From JAEXNA01 sp037189585 (GTDB lineage: Bacteria; Vulcanimicrobiota; Xenobia; Xenobiales; JADMJV01): a stretch of 64,000 bases of DNA. Shown piece after piece: positions 8,287-16,613 of this stretch (positions within the stretch are counted from its first letter, which is position 1; the number at the start of each line of letters is the position of its first letter). A model generated the notes under the pieces. The model saw only the letters and a program-made list of their open reading frames with translations. It was not told the origin of the DNA and ran no database searches. The DNA is taken from assembly GCA_037189585.1 (NCBI GenBank), contig JBBCJA010000004.1, positions 1-64,000 of the forward strand. The letters are read 5' to 3'. The position numbers and the translations under genes were made by a program.

Positions 8287-9576
8287 TCAACTTTGACAAA
8301 TGGAGAGAAGGTACAGATCGTTGAGGTTGTGCCCCGTTGGTCCGGTCTCGAGCAAAAGACCGTCAACAGCGCGCAAAAGAGTGCTGACATCATGCCCTTC
8401 GAGCAGTTTTTCCGCACGCTCTATCCCGTGAGTCAGATATAGGCGAGACCAACTCGATCCATCCACACAGGCACCAGCGTAAGGGGTCGGTCCATCGGTT
8501 CCGTCCGATCCTCCGGCCAAAAGCGAGATCCCCTCGGTCCCTTCGATCTCGCGGGCAAATCGGGCGGCCAACTCCTGACAGCGCCCTCCTTTAGCTCCAG
8601 GAAGCGGGTCGATCAGTCGCACGGTAGGTTCCCCGCTGCCCACCAGCACACCCTGGAACCCCTCTCCGCGCAGGCGTACAGCCAGGTGGGCCCAGGACGA
8701 GGCGAGCGCTGTCACATCTCCCGTCACAGTGACGCCCCAACCGGCGGCTTCTCCCCCACGCCGGTCCAAAATCTCTCGAGCCAAACTTACAAGCGTCCGA
8801 TGGTCGGCCAGCCCCTCTGCGGTCCAGGGCAACGACTTCGGCGTTTCACGCAGAGCGTCTCGACAGCGACGCATGATTGAAGGGAGCAGAAACGTCTCGA
8901 GCTGAGCGAGCCGTTCCGAGGCCTCCTTAACGGTGGATGGGTCGGCCAAGCTTGGTCCGGAGCCCACCAGGTCCAGTCGCTCCGCGCCGGGACAGATATC
9001 GGAAAAGATCAGCTGGGTGACGCGACGAAATCGCCTCAATCTTTGCCCCAGTCCTCCCCCTTTCAAGGTCGAAAGATGTTTGCGAACGACGTTGATCTCG
9101 CCGATCGGCATGCCGCTGGCCAAAAGCGCTCGGTTGAGCTCGACAAGGTCCTCGAGAGTCAGAGGTGGAGCGGGATCGACGAGGAGACTGGAAGCGCCCC
9201 CGGAAAGTAAAAGCAGCAGATGGCGAGGCTCGCGAACCTCCTCGAGCCAACGCACCAAGCGTTCGGTGGCCAGCAGGCCACGAGAGTCGGGGAAGGGGTG
9301 CCCCGCCTCCCATGTCTCCAGCCCCCAAAGGGCGTCTCGGGCATGGGCTCCCAGGTGGGCCTCTTTGGTCAAAACGAACCCCTCGCGGGGGGCGGCGAGG
9401 TAGGGAGTCGCGAGCGTGGCCATGGCGGGCGCGGCCTTACCGATAGCCAGGAGCTGCGTGTACGGGGGGTAGGACTCGGAGTCGAGTCTATCGCGCAAAA
9501 AACAGGCCGAGTCCAGCCGCTTGAGAACCTCGCGGTAAACAGTGACCAGCTCGGATGTGGTGCCGGTCGGCTTCAT
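8287..9576 (-). CDS. Glycerate 2-kinase (DUF4147/MOFRL family)
   Basis: A 429-aa enzyme expected to phosphorylate glycerate with ATP, feeding 2-phosphoglycerate into glycolysis. It has the N-terminal DUF4147 domain with AIGKAAPAM, a phosphate-binding segment LLSGGASSLL, and the LSTLKGGGL motif. The C-terminal MOFRL domain carries GKGGRCQELA-like and LLAGGSDGTDGPT segments. Length matches the class II family. I chose the ATG at 9576 because AGGGA precedes it; a 15-residue longer form to 9621 is less likely. First gene of the operon ending with scpAB and the lipoprotein. Confidence 0.88.
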   Translation of the reverse strand: MKPTGTTSELVTVYREVLKRLDSACFLRDRLDSESYPPYTQLLAIGKAAPAMATLATPYLAAPREGFVLTKEAHLGAHARDALWGLETWEAGHPFPDSRGLLATERLVRWLEEVREPRHLLLLLSGGASSLLVDPAPPLTLEDLVELNRALLASGMPIGEINVVRKHLSTLKGGGLGQRLRRFRRVTQLIFSDICPGAERLDLVGSGPSLADPSTVKEASERLAQLETFLLPSIMRRCRDALRETPKSLPWTAEGLADHRTLVSLAREILDRRGGEAAGWGVTVTGDVTALASSWAHLAVRLRGEGFQGVLVGSGEPTVRLIDPLPGAKGGRCQELAARFAREIEGTEGISLLAGGSDGTDGPTPYAGACVDGSSWSRLYLTHGIERAEKLLEGHDVSTLLRAVDGLLLETGPTGHNLNDLYLLSICQS

Positions 9577-9766
9577 CACTGGTCCCTGAACACAAGACAA
9601 CCGGCCCACGACGAGGCCCAACGTAAAGAAAATTTAACAAGAGAACGCATGGAGCTGCGAAGCATACGGCAGCAAGCTTTCGCAACCGTTTCCTTTCATT
9701 CCCCTGGACCTATTCATGCCGTGGAATCCTACAGGAGTGGAACAGGTACACGCGAAGTGCGAGATT

Positions 9767-10429
9767 ATGACCAAGTCCAAGATTACGCTGATGCTCGTAG
9801 ATGATCAGCACCTCTTCCGTGAAGGGATCAAGAGTCTCTTAAAATCCCACGAACAGGTGCAGGTCGTAGCCGAGGCCGCTGACGGCCAAACAGCTCTGGA
9901 GCTCGCCGCGACCGAGGCGCCCGACGTTATTCTGTTGGACCTGAAGATGCCGGGGATGGACGGGATGGAATGCTGCAGGCGCCTCAAAGAGCGCTCACCT
10001 TCCACCCGTATCGTCATCTTGACCGTCTCGCGAGAGCTCGCCTCCATCGTGGAAGCCATGAAGGCTGGCGCCAGCGGCTACCTGACCAAGGACACTCCTT
10101 CGGAGAAGGTGGTGGAGACGGTCATCCGTGTCTTCCAAGAGGGGAATCTGCTCGAGCCTCTCTTAGCCGATCGCCTGCTCGACGAGTTCGTCACCTTCTC
10201 GGCCAAGAACGAGGAGAATCCCGAGGCCGCCATGTTCGCCTCCCTGTCCCCTCGCGAAGTTCAGATCCTCAAACTTGTCGCCGAGGGTATGCCCAACAAG
10301 CTGATCGCTTCCGACCTAAAAATCTCCGAGCACACCGTGCGCAATCACATCAGCAACATCTTCCAAAAGTTGCAGGTGAACAACCGCACCGAGGCCACGG
10401 TGCTGGCCATGAAGCAGGGTCTGGTCTGA
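9767..10429 (+). CDS. NarL/FixJ-type response regulator
   Basis: A 220-aa DNA-binding response regulator. The receiver domain (about residues 5-122) holds acidic pair D12-D13, phosphoacceptor D58 in VILLDLKMPGMDG, Thr in ILTVS and the KD pair in YLTKDTP. A linker leads to a LuxR-type helix-turn-helix (about 155-220): LSPREVQILKLVAEG, LKISEHTVRNHISNIFQKL. The start at 9767 (ATG) puts the receiver at the N-terminus as in the family. No histidine kinase gene is adjacent, so its partner is elsewhere. Its stop overlaps the apparent start of the next gene by four bases (CTGA), indicating coupling. Confidence 0.93.
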   Translation: MTKSKITLMLVDDQHLFREGIKSLLKSHEQVQVVAEAADGQTALELAATEAPDVILLDLKMPGMDGMECCRRLKERSPSTRIVILTVSRELASIVEAMKAGASGYLTKDTPSEKVVETVIRVFQEGNLLEPLLADRLLDEFVTFSAKNEENPEAAMFASLSPREVQILKLVAEGMPNKLIASDLKISEHTVRNHISNIFQKLQVNNRTEATVLAMKQGLV

Positions 10430-11487
10430 AGTTTCTCGTCGTCGGCTCCACCCTGGAAGCGGCTATCGTCCGCGAGGTGTTGAGCGAAATCTCCACCGTG
10501 GAAAAAGTCTGGGGACTCCCCAGTCCGGCTCCCCACTATTCGGTTCTTACCCCCATTATCATTAAACCGGGACTCTTCCGTGAGGTGGAGACGTGTCCGG
10601 TGACACGCGCCGTCTTGCGCGACCGCTGGGGCCGCCAGATCCTCTCCTTTCCTCTACAAGAGTACTTCACGCTTCGGACTTCCGAGGCTCAGCTTGTCCC
10701 CGGCGACAAAGAAGAATCGTTAGACTCCCAATTGTCCTTGATTCGAACAAGAAACGGAGAGGAAGGAGTGATCTGTTCGCTCTCCGACGGTAGTGAAATC
10801 GTCTGTGATGGGGTCTTGTATTGTGACGGGCCATCGTCTCAAGGACGCAAGATGTTGGTCCACTCGGGCGCGGCCCCCTCCGACCCGAGCGCGGTGACCT
10901 GCTGGAGCTTTGTCCGTCGCGACCTGCTAAGACCTAACGCCTGGGAGTTTCGTACCGCCCTGGGCAAGAGCGTGGAGCAGCTTCCACTTCCCGACGCAAT
11001 GGTTCGGATCAAGCTCCGATTTCGCACGACCTACGGAGCGCACCAAACGGCGGCGGAACTGCGGGAGCTGTTCTCCGAATTCGGCCCGGACATGGAAGCC
11101 CTCCTCGAAGGGGTGGAGCCCGAAGAGATCAGCTTCGTCGAGGAACGCTCGCCCTCCCAACTCGCCTTCTCTCCCACCCCAGGAACCCTGGCCTTGGGCG
11201 AGGCCGCCCTGGGAGTTCCCTTGCTGGGCACCTTCGACTGGTCGGGCCGAATGGTCCGCCGTCAGATGGAGCGGGTGATTGAAAGTGTACTAACCGAAAA
11301 CTGGGACCCTACCGCCTTCGAGCCTCACTGTCACGACGTTTCAAAGCCCATTCTCAAGGCCGAGCGATATTTTCGAGGCGCTCTCCACTACGACAACGTT
11401 TTCTTACGCCCCTTGCGCGATCTCGCGCTACGCTTCACTCCCGAGAGCGTGCTACGCGATCGGGTGAAGAGTCGCCTTATTTTCTAG
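10426..11487 (+). CDS. Degenerate FAD-dependent monooxygenase-like protein
   Basis: A 353-aa protein. The best start is a CTG at 10426 whose last two bases begin the TGA stop of the response regulator; no ATG, GTG or TTG in frame lies nearby. The N-terminus (KFLVVGSTLEAAIV) looks like a Rossmann beta-alpha-beta in which the GxGxxG is degraded. Near residues 125-145 a segment resembles the DGxxSxxR part, and near 245-285 GTLALGEAALGVPLLGTFDW resembles the GDA motif of PHBH-type flavoproteins with changed residues. I infer a vestigial flavoprotein fold, perhaps without FAD. Translational coupling to the regulator suggests a joint role. The start codon is the weakest point. Confidence 0.6.
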   Translation: MKFLVVGSTLEAAIVREVLSEISTVEKVWGLPSPAPHYSVLTPIIIKPGLFREVETCPVTRAVLRDRWGRQILSFPLQEYFTLRTSEAQLVPGDKEESLDSQLSLIRTRNGEEGVICSLSDGSEIVCDGVLYCDGPSSQGRKMLVHSGAAPSDPSAVTCWSFVRRDLLRPNAWEFRTALGKSVEQLPLPDAMVRIKLRFRTTYGAHQTAAELRELFSEFGPDMEALLEGVEPEEISFVEERSPSQLAFSPTPGTLALGEAALGVPLLGTFDWSGRMVRRQMERVIESVLTENWDPTAFEPHCHDVSKPILKAERYFRGALHYDNVFLRPLRDLALRFTPESVLRDRVKSRLIF

Positions 11488-11539
11488 CGGTTCAATTTCT
11501 CGCAACATCTAGGCCCGACGGCTCCTCTATGCTCGTTCT

Positions 11540-12490
11540 ATGATCGGACCCACCTCATCCATCGGCATGCCTAGAGCTCACTGCCATCATGCCGGCGATG
11601 ACTCCGTCAAACCCGAATGGGGTGCCCACGGACATAGATTGATTCAAGAGATCGCGGTAGAATCGCTACCTCGGGACAGTGTTCCTGAATTCTTCACCGA
11701 ATCCAAGGATCGCCTGGTGGGCCTGGCCAGCCAGCCGGATCGCTGGAAACCACAGCAACTGGGATATCTTCGTGGCGCGACCACGGTGGACCACTTCATG
11801 GCCTACGAGCAGGTCAAAGACCTCAAAAAGTTGCCTGCGGACCGTTACGATTTTATCGCCCAGGTCCAAACGGAAGGGCGTAGCGTTCCTAACGCCGCTC
11901 CTAAATACGTCGGCTTCCTTCCCTACCGTATGGCCGAGATGTATCAGAACTTAACCCTGGACTTCGCTATCTGGCGTCGAGAAGGCCAGTCGCTTCCCGA
12001 GGACGATCCGCGAAGAAAGGCTTTAGAGGAGAATGTTCTCTTCAGCGCCGGTCTTTTGGGTCACTACGTGGAAGACGCGTCTCAGCCCCTTCACACCACC
12101 GTTCACCACGACGGCTGGAATGTCGCGGCCGCCGGAGGAAACCCCCACGGCTTCCGCACCTCTAAGGGCCTTCACGTGGAGTTCGAGCGCCAACTGGTCA
12201 GCGCCGCCGTTTCCGAGGAGGAAATCAAAGAGCGCGTCGGACCACTCCGCCAATACAGAGGAGACCCACTGCAGTGGGGCCTGGGCATCGTGGCCGAATC
12301 GAATTCCCAAGTGGAGAAGCTCTACACCCTGGAGAAAAATGGCGAACTCAAGCCCAACGCGCCCAGTGAAGTGGCGGTGGATTTTATGCACGATCGCATG
12401 GCGGTCGGAGCTCAGAATCTGAGAGACTTGTGGTATTCCGCCTGGCACGACAGCGAGACGCTGGTCAAAGAGATCATCACCCCTCGCTAG
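11540..12490 (+). CDS. S1/P1 nuclease-phospholipase C fold protein
   Basis: A 316-aa protein with the zinc-site pattern of the S1/P1 nuclease and zinc-dependent phospholipase C superfamily: WGAHGHRL near residue 27, a central HYVEDASQPLHTTVHHDGW (about 179-197) and HVEFE near 214. Members cleave single-stranded nucleic acids or phospholipids using a tri-zinc cluster, and most are exported. Here the Trp that normally starts the mature enzyme is preceded by about 26 polar residues rather than a signal peptide. A shorter start is possible, but it would not create a signal peptide. A small membrane protein gene follows three bases downstream, suggesting an operon. Confidence 0.75.
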   Translation: MIGPTSSIGMPRAHCHHAGDDSVKPEWGAHGHRLIQEIAVESLPRDSVPEFFTESKDRLVGLASQPDRWKPQQLGYLRGATTVDHFMAYEQVKDLKKLPADRYDFIAQVQTEGRSVPNAAPKYVGFLPYRMAEMYQNLTLDFAIWRREGQSLPEDDPRRKALEENVLFSAGLLGHYVEDASQPLHTTVHHDGWNVAAAGGNPHGFRTSKGLHVEFERQLVSAAVSEEEIKERVGPLRQYRGDPLQWGLGIVAESNSQVEKLYTLEKNGELKPNAPSEVAVDFMHDRMAVGAQNLRDLWYSAWHDSETLVKEIITPR

Positions 12491-12493
12491 CCC

Positions 12494-12895
12494 GTGTTCT
12501 ATCGCTTTTTGCCCATACTCTGGCTGTTGAGCCTGCCGGCCCTGGCCGGGCCGATGGACGGCACAGCCATCGCGCTCGTCATAGGCTGGGCTATCCTGGG
12601 CCCTTTCCTTCTCATCGCAATCATCGCTTTTTCGGTACGCTTCGTCTCGAGCGGCAAGCTCAGTCATGGAGCCTGCACAACGCTAGCGATAGGCTCCTGG
12701 CTGGTAGCCATACTGTGTTATCATGCGGCTAATTTCGGTCCCGGATCAGACCGCCCACTGATCCATGCGATCGCATCAATGCAGTTTGATCCCCCCTACC
12801 TGTTCTTTTCTTGGATGGCGGTGGTGGTCGTCGCCTTTTTAGGATCCCTAGTGCGGCCTGACCGCTCAGGCGAAGACGACAGTCAAGACAGCTGA
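12494..12895 (+). CDS. Small membrane protein
   Basis: A 133-aa protein, GTG start three bases after the nuclease-like gene. An N-terminal signal or anchor (ILWLLSLPALAG) is followed by three hydrophobic segments (about 24-50, 62-78, 100-120) and a short acidic tail. No domain recognised. Its 3' end overlaps the convergent hydrolase gene by 13 bases. Confidence 0.65.
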   Translation: MFYRFLPILWLLSLPALAGPMDGTAIALVIGWAILGPFLLIAIIAFSVRFVSSGKLSHGACTTLAIGSWLVAILCYHAANFGPGSDRPLIHAIASMQFDPPYLFFSWMAVVVVAFLGSLVRPDRSGEDDSQDS

Positions 12896-13791
12896 TAAGT
12901 CCCGCCAGGTCCACCTTCGACGAATTTCGTGATTCGGTTGCCCTGGGGCGTCGTGTTCTTATCGAAGATGTATTGCCCCTCGTGATAGGGCCCCGCTTGG
13001 AATCCGGTGCGAATGGAGACGGCCAATCCTCGTCCCGCCGCCTTCGCCAAAGTCCATGGCTTCCGCAGACTCGTCGGGGTGCGATAAAACGACGGCACGG
13101 GATCGCGCAAACTGTAGGTCAAGAAGATATTCCCCTCCTCGACTCCGGCCTGCTGGAAATCGTCTTGAGTGGCAGTGGCGGCCGTGCCCAGCACACGCAC
13201 ATTCTTACCGATCACCTCGGACCAGAGTCCGTCGTCTTCCTTAGCCAGAATAGACATAGCGAGGGCCACCTGGCTTCCCCCACCGCTATGAGCCATCAAA
13301 GTGATCTTACGACCGACGGCGAGATTCTGCCGAAGTTGGTCATGAATGGTCTTGACCGAGGGGTCGTTCTTGTAGGCGGCCTTCTGAATCTTCTCAGCCG
13401 ACGACCATCCGGCCTGAAGCTTCTTGAGCAAGATGGTATTTTTGAGAACGCGGACCTGGTCCGAGAGCCCTGGACGGTTCCCTTCATGAATCCCAACGAT
13501 GGGCTGCTCGAGGTTGGCTCCATTGGGGAAACCTCCGTGCCACCAGTCTCTGATCTGCTGGTGGTGCTCTTCCCAATCCTGGTCAATCCCGTTGACGCTA
13601 ATGAAGACCTCGTTGTTGGGCGCGGCGTCTTCGCCGATATCCGGCGGACCCTCGGGAGACGTCTGGCCGGAGAGCTTCAAGATCTGGACTTTTCCGTCCG
13701 TGTTTTGCTGAAACAACGCTCCGTTATACTTGGGAGGGTCCAGCAGAACGTTGGGATGGGCTAATCTTGAGCCAGCGGGAGTGATGCGCAT
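12883..13791 (-). CDS. Alpha/beta-hydrolase, lipase-like
   Basis: A 302-aa protein with the nucleophile elbow AHSGGG in ITLMAHSGGGSQVALAMS (around residue 170), which fits the GxSxG/AHSxG motif of lipases and esterases. Before it is the strand FISVNGIDQDW, typical of the oxyanion-loop region, and downstream are DPVPSF (likely acid residue) and YHEGQY (candidate His). No signal peptide is present although relatives often act outside the cell. Substrate unknown. Confidence 0.6.
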   Translation of the reverse strand: MRITPAGSRLAHPNVLLDPPKYNGALFQQNTDGKVQILKLSGQTSPEGPPDIGEDAAPNNEVFISVNGIDQDWEEHHQQIRDWWHGGFPNGANLEQPIVGIHEGNRPGLSDQVRVLKNTILLKKLQAGWSSAEKIQKAAYKNDPSVKTIHDQLRQNLAVGRKITLMAHSGGGSQVALAMSILAKEDDGLWSEVIGKNVRVLGTAATATQDDFQQAGVEEGNIFLTYSLRDPVPSFYRTPTSLRKPWTLAKAAGRGLAVSIRTGFQAGPYHEGQYIFDKNTTPQGNRITKFVEGGPGGTYQLS

Positions 13792-13969
13792 ATCTCATTT
13801 TATGCGAGAACCGCTTCGGTTTTGGCTATCGTTGTGTAAATTCCGCCCACCTCGACCTACAAGCACCACCGAGCACGATTTTATCAAGGTTATACGGTGA
13901 CAAGAGCAAAGCTTCGAGCCTTTCTCATTCCACTTCTGTTCCAGCTATATAAAGTATAAAGTACCTTAA

Positions 13970-14203
13970 CTACACCTTCGTGCGTCCGCGGACGGCTCCG
14001 ATCCAGTTGCGTCCCTCTCTTGCCCTATAGGCCTCATAGAAGGGTAGGACCAAACCCACGATCATCATCGGTACACCGAGGGGAGAGGCCAGGCCAAAGC
14101 TCCAGATGGTCAGAAATAAGCCCCCCAAAAACAAACACGCACCCAGGGCGAAGCCGTTGAGGACGTTGCTCATCATTCGTTCTTTTGCTTTTTCGCGGTT
14201 CAT
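13970..14203 (-). CDS. Two-helix small membrane protein
   Basis: A 77-aa protein starting at an ATG eight bases after GGAGG. Two transmembrane helices (about residues 14-34 and 40-60) are separated by a short Gly/Pro turn, with positively charged ends. This looks like the small DUF-type inner membrane proteins found near signalling genes. A longer in-frame version to 14341 is less likely. Transcribed divergently from the FHA-GGDEF gene. Confidence 0.6.
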   Translation of the reverse strand: MNREKAKERMMSNVLNGFALGACLFLGGLFLTIWSFGLASPLGVPMMIVGLVLPFYEAYRAREGRNWIGAVRGRTKV

Positions 14204-14323
14204 TGTTCGTACCTCCAGTTCGAAAATTCCCGAGGAACACACACCTTCACACGTTCCATTATCGCGGACCTGGTCGTACTTTTGCTTCACACTGAATGGT
14301 ACAAATGGGGCATACGAGAGGGC

Positions 14324-15268
14324 ATGGGGACCGGAAGGCATTCCGGGGCTGGCGAGAAAGCATGCGAGGTGGACGATTCCGCCTCGGAAACGATAGAGTT
14401 TAAAGTCCCCAAGGAAGCACGATCCGATCGGGGACGGCGTTCTTTCTGCCTCATCGTGATGGAGGGTCCGGAAAAAGGCGCGACCTTTGGCCTATCAACC
14501 GGCCAGCACACCATCGGTCGAACCCCCGACTGCGACATCGTGATTCACGGACGGGGAGTCAGTCGAGTTCACGCCACCATCACCGTGAAAGCTCATGGCG
14601 ACGTCATCGTCGAGGATCTCGGGTCGACCAACGGCATCTATCTCGACGGCGAACGGATCACGCGCGGGGAGATGGAGTCCGGCCAAACGCTCTCCTTCGG
14701 CCCCGAGGTCAAGCTTCGCCTGGAGCTGTCGTCCGGAAGCGTGCAGAAGCTTCTTCACGATATGTTCGAATCGGCCACCCAGGACGCTCTGACCGGGCTC
14801 TACGCACGACGAGGCTTTGAACAGCGACTGGAGATCGAGTTCGCCATGGTGCGCCGCCATGGAATGAGCTCATGCCTTGCTGTTCTGGACCTGGATCACT
14901 TTAAAGAGGTCAACGATCGAGAAGGGCACGAGGCCGGCGACCTAGTTTTGTGCGAATTAGCCTCTTTGTTAAAAAACAACGTACGCCTGGGCGATCTGGC
15001 CTGCCGTTGGGGGGGCGAGGAATTCACCCTCTACATTCGCCAGACGGAACTGGCCGGCGGGATAGCGCTACTCGAGCGTCTGCGACAAGAATTCTCCGCC
15101 TCGCGTACCCTTCTCCCGGCGGGGCATACCACGGGGGTGACCTTCAGTGCCGGGATTGTCGACCTACGTGAATTCGAGGATTGGCATATGGCTTTTCGTA
15201 AGGCGGACGAAGCTCTCTACAAAGCCAAGGCCGAGGGCCGAAATAGAATCTGTTCCTCCGGCCCATAA
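14324..15268 (+). CDS. FHA-GGDEF diguanylate cyclase
   Basis: A fusion of a phosphopeptide-binding FHA domain (about residues 45-135: GRTPDCDI, GRGVSRVHA, LGSTNGIYLDG) to a GGDEF domain (about 150-310) that makes cyclic di-GMP from GTP. The active site reads GGEEF, and the inhibitory I-site RLGD stands exactly five residues before it, so both catalysis and product feedback are expected. The metal site DLDHFKEVND is intact. Such fusions link Ser/Thr phosphorylation to c-di-GMP signalling. The start is uncertain: ATG at 14324 is used, and an in-frame TTG at 14282 is possible. Cytoplasmic. Confidence 0.9.
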   Translation: MGTGRHSGAGEKACEVDDSASETIEFKVPKEARSDRGRRSFCLIVMEGPEKGATFGLSTGQHTIGRTPDCDIVIHGRGVSRVHATITVKAHGDVIVEDLGSTNGIYLDGERITRGEMESGQTLSFGPEVKLRLELSSGSVQKLLHDMFESATQDALTGLYARRGFEQRLEIEFAMVRRHGMSSCLAVLDLDHFKEVNDREGHEAGDLVLCELASLLKNNVRLGDLACRWGGEEFTLYIRQTELAGGIALLERLRQEFSASRTLLPAGHTTGVTFSAGIVDLREFEDWHMAFRKADEALYKAKAEGRNRICSSGP

Positions 15269-15272
15269 AAAT

Positions 15273-15302
15273 TTGACAAAACAGCTCCCCTCGGCTTATA
15301 CT
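15273..15302 (+). promoter_or_regulatory. Sigma-70-type promoter of rplJL
   Basis: TTGACA at 15273-15278 and TATACT at 15297-15302 are separated by 18 bases. The promoter begins five bases after the stop of the diguanylate cyclase gene and gives a leader of about 260 bases before rplJ. It is the best-matching promoter in the window. Confidence 0.75.
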
Positions 15303-15366
15303 CCGCCCGCTAGAATTCTAGAGGAGGGCCTTCACGGGGTTTTCTTCAGATCGAAGACCGGCGGGT

Positions 15367-15438
15367 CCTCGGTCGTGGTACAAGCCAAGATGCCGTAGAC
15401 AGTGGGTGGAACGTTGTTCCCTTAATTTCCCACCGAGG
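15367..15438 (+). promoter_or_regulatory. L10 leader (ribosomal protein autoregulation)
   Basis: The upstream region of rplJ contains GCCGTAGACAG (15392-15402), which I recall as the conserved element of bacterial L10 leaders. It is enclosed by a stem in which CCTCGGT at 15367-15373 (plus a nearby TGG) pairs with CCACCGAGG at 15430-15438. The L10(L12)4 complex binds this leader RNA to repress the operon. It is followed by an intrinsic terminator before rplJ, so repression probably works through attenuation. Exact boundaries are approximate. Confidence 0.7.
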
Positions 15439-15477
15439 TCCTCTACCAAGCTCCCGAGTTCATCGGGTGCTAACGCG

Positions 15478-15515
15478 TGGGCTCGTCTACAAACGGACGG
15501 GCCCAAACTTTTTTT
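15478..15515 (+). terminator. Attenuator between L10 leader and rplJ
   Basis: A 10-bp stem (15478-15487 with 15496-15505, one G-U pair) has an eight-base loop and is followed by a run of seven T at 15509-15515. It sits upstream of rplJ, 56 bases before the start codon, and can act as a regulated terminator controlled by L10 binding. A second perfect hairpin with a GAAA loop follows at 15524-15539. Confidence 0.7.
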
Positions 15516-15571
15516 CTGGCAAAGCACTCGAAAGAGTGCGAAGTTCTCCAAAATTCTAACGGAGGAACGCG

Positions 15572-16138
15572 ATGAAAACTCATGCCGAACAGATGGAGCG
15601 CAAAGGCGAATTCCTGGATCAACTCCGGGACCGCTTGGAGCGCTCTAGTGTCGCGATCCTAACCGATTACCGTGGCGACGGGTCGGGGATGACCGTAAAA
15701 GAGATCACCGAGCTTCGCAAGAAGCTACGTGCCGTTGGCGGCGAATATCGCATCGTCAAGAACACCTTGGTAGCCAAAGCCGCCAAGGACTTAGGCATCG
15801 AAGGTCTCGACAGTCACCTCAAAGGCCCCATGGCCATTGCTTTCGGTTACGATGATCCGGCCGCGGTGACCAAGACCGTCCTTGATTATGCCAACGATAT
15901 GAAGGCCAAGGGCGTTCCCAAACCGCACGCCGGTTATATGAACGGTAAGGTGCTCAATCAGAGCGATCTGAAAGCCCTGGCCGATCTGCCGACGCTGCCC
16001 CAACTGCAAACGCAAATTCTGGGACTCATGTTGTCGTCTCACCGGAACATTCTTGGTGTGCTCAACGCTCCCGGTCGACAAGTCGCTCAGCTTCTCGAAG
16101 CTTGGCGCGCCAAACAAGAAGAAGAAGGCTCCAAGTAG
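15572..16138 (+). CDS. rplJ: 50S ribosomal protein L10
   Basis: A 188-aa protein that anchors L7/L12 dimers to the ribosomal stalk. Conserved L10 features are visible: AILTDYRG, VKEITELRKKLRA, YRIVKNTLVAKAA, then the C-terminal helix (LNAPGRQVAQLLEAW) that carries the L12 dimers. GGAGG lies eight bases before the ATG. rplL follows 33 bases downstream. Unlike the usual arrangement, rplK-rplA are not upstream. Confidence 0.97.
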   Translation: MKTHAEQMERKGEFLDQLRDRLERSSVAILTDYRGDGSGMTVKEITELRKKLRAVGGEYRIVKNTLVAKAAKDLGIEGLDSHLKGPMAIAFGYDDPAAVTKTVLDYANDMKAKGVPKPHAGYMNGKVLNQSDLKALADLPTLPQLQTQILGLMLSSHRNILGVLNAPGRQVAQLLEAWRAKQEEEGSK

Positions 16139-16171
16139 TTGGACGCCGAGCAATCTCAAGGAGTATAAATC

Positions 16172-16558
16172 ATGGCTAAAGTTGAGAAAGCCGATCTTAT
16201 CGAAGCTATCTGTAATCTGACCCTGCTCGAAGCTGCCGACATCGTCAAGGAGCTCGAGGAGAAACTCGGCGTTTCCGCCGCCGCTCCCGTGGCTTTCGCC
16301 GCCCCCGTCGCCGGTGGTGGTGGTGCCGCCGCCGCTGAAGAAGAAAAAACCGAGTTCAACGTCGAGCTGACCAACGCCGGTGGCAACAAGATCCCCGTGA
16401 TCAAGGTTGTCCGCGCTGTCACCAGCCTGGGCCTGAAAGAAGCCAAGGACCTCGTCGATGGAGCCCCCTCTATCCTCAAGGAAAGCGTCTCCAAGGACGA
16501 AGCCGAGAAGATCAAGGCTCAGTTCGAGGAAGTCGGCGCTCAAGTTACCATCAAGTAA
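16172..16558 (+). CDS. rplL: 50S ribosomal protein L7/L12
   Basis: A 128-aa protein with an N-terminal dimerisation domain, an Ala/Gly-rich hinge (about residues 36-57) and the highly conserved C-terminal domain: EFNVELTNAGGNKIPVIKVVR and GLKEAKDLVDGAP. It recruits translation factors to the ribosome. It ends just before an intrinsic terminator. No rpoB follows, which departs from the usual rplJL-rpoBC order. Confidence 0.98.
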   Translation: MAKVEKADLIEAICNLTLLEAADIVKELEEKLGVSAAAPVAFAAPVAGGGGAAAAEEEKTEFNVELTNAGGNKIPVIKVVRAVTSLGLKEAKDLVDGAPSILKESVSKDEAEKIKAQFEEVGAQVTIK

Positions 16559-16576
16559 CTCGAAGCCTGGCTTCTA

Positions 16577-16610
16577 CAAAAGGCGTCCCATAAACGGGGT
16601 GCCTTTTTCT
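16577..16610 (+). terminator. Intrinsic terminator after rplL
   Basis: A 9-bp stem (16581-16589 with 16596-16604, two G-U pairs) around a six-base loop is followed by TTTTTCT. It closes the rplJL transcript 20 bases after the stop. Confidence 0.75.
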
Positions 16611-16613
16611 ATT

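Noticed and set aside
9970..10425. Open frame running through the response regulator in another frame
   Set aside because: The regulator frame carries all receiver and helix-turn-helix motifs; only the part from 10426 on is plausible coding.
12023..12667. A 214-aa frame opposite the S1/P1-like gene
   Set aside because: Antisense to a protein with conserved zinc motifs; no motif of its own.
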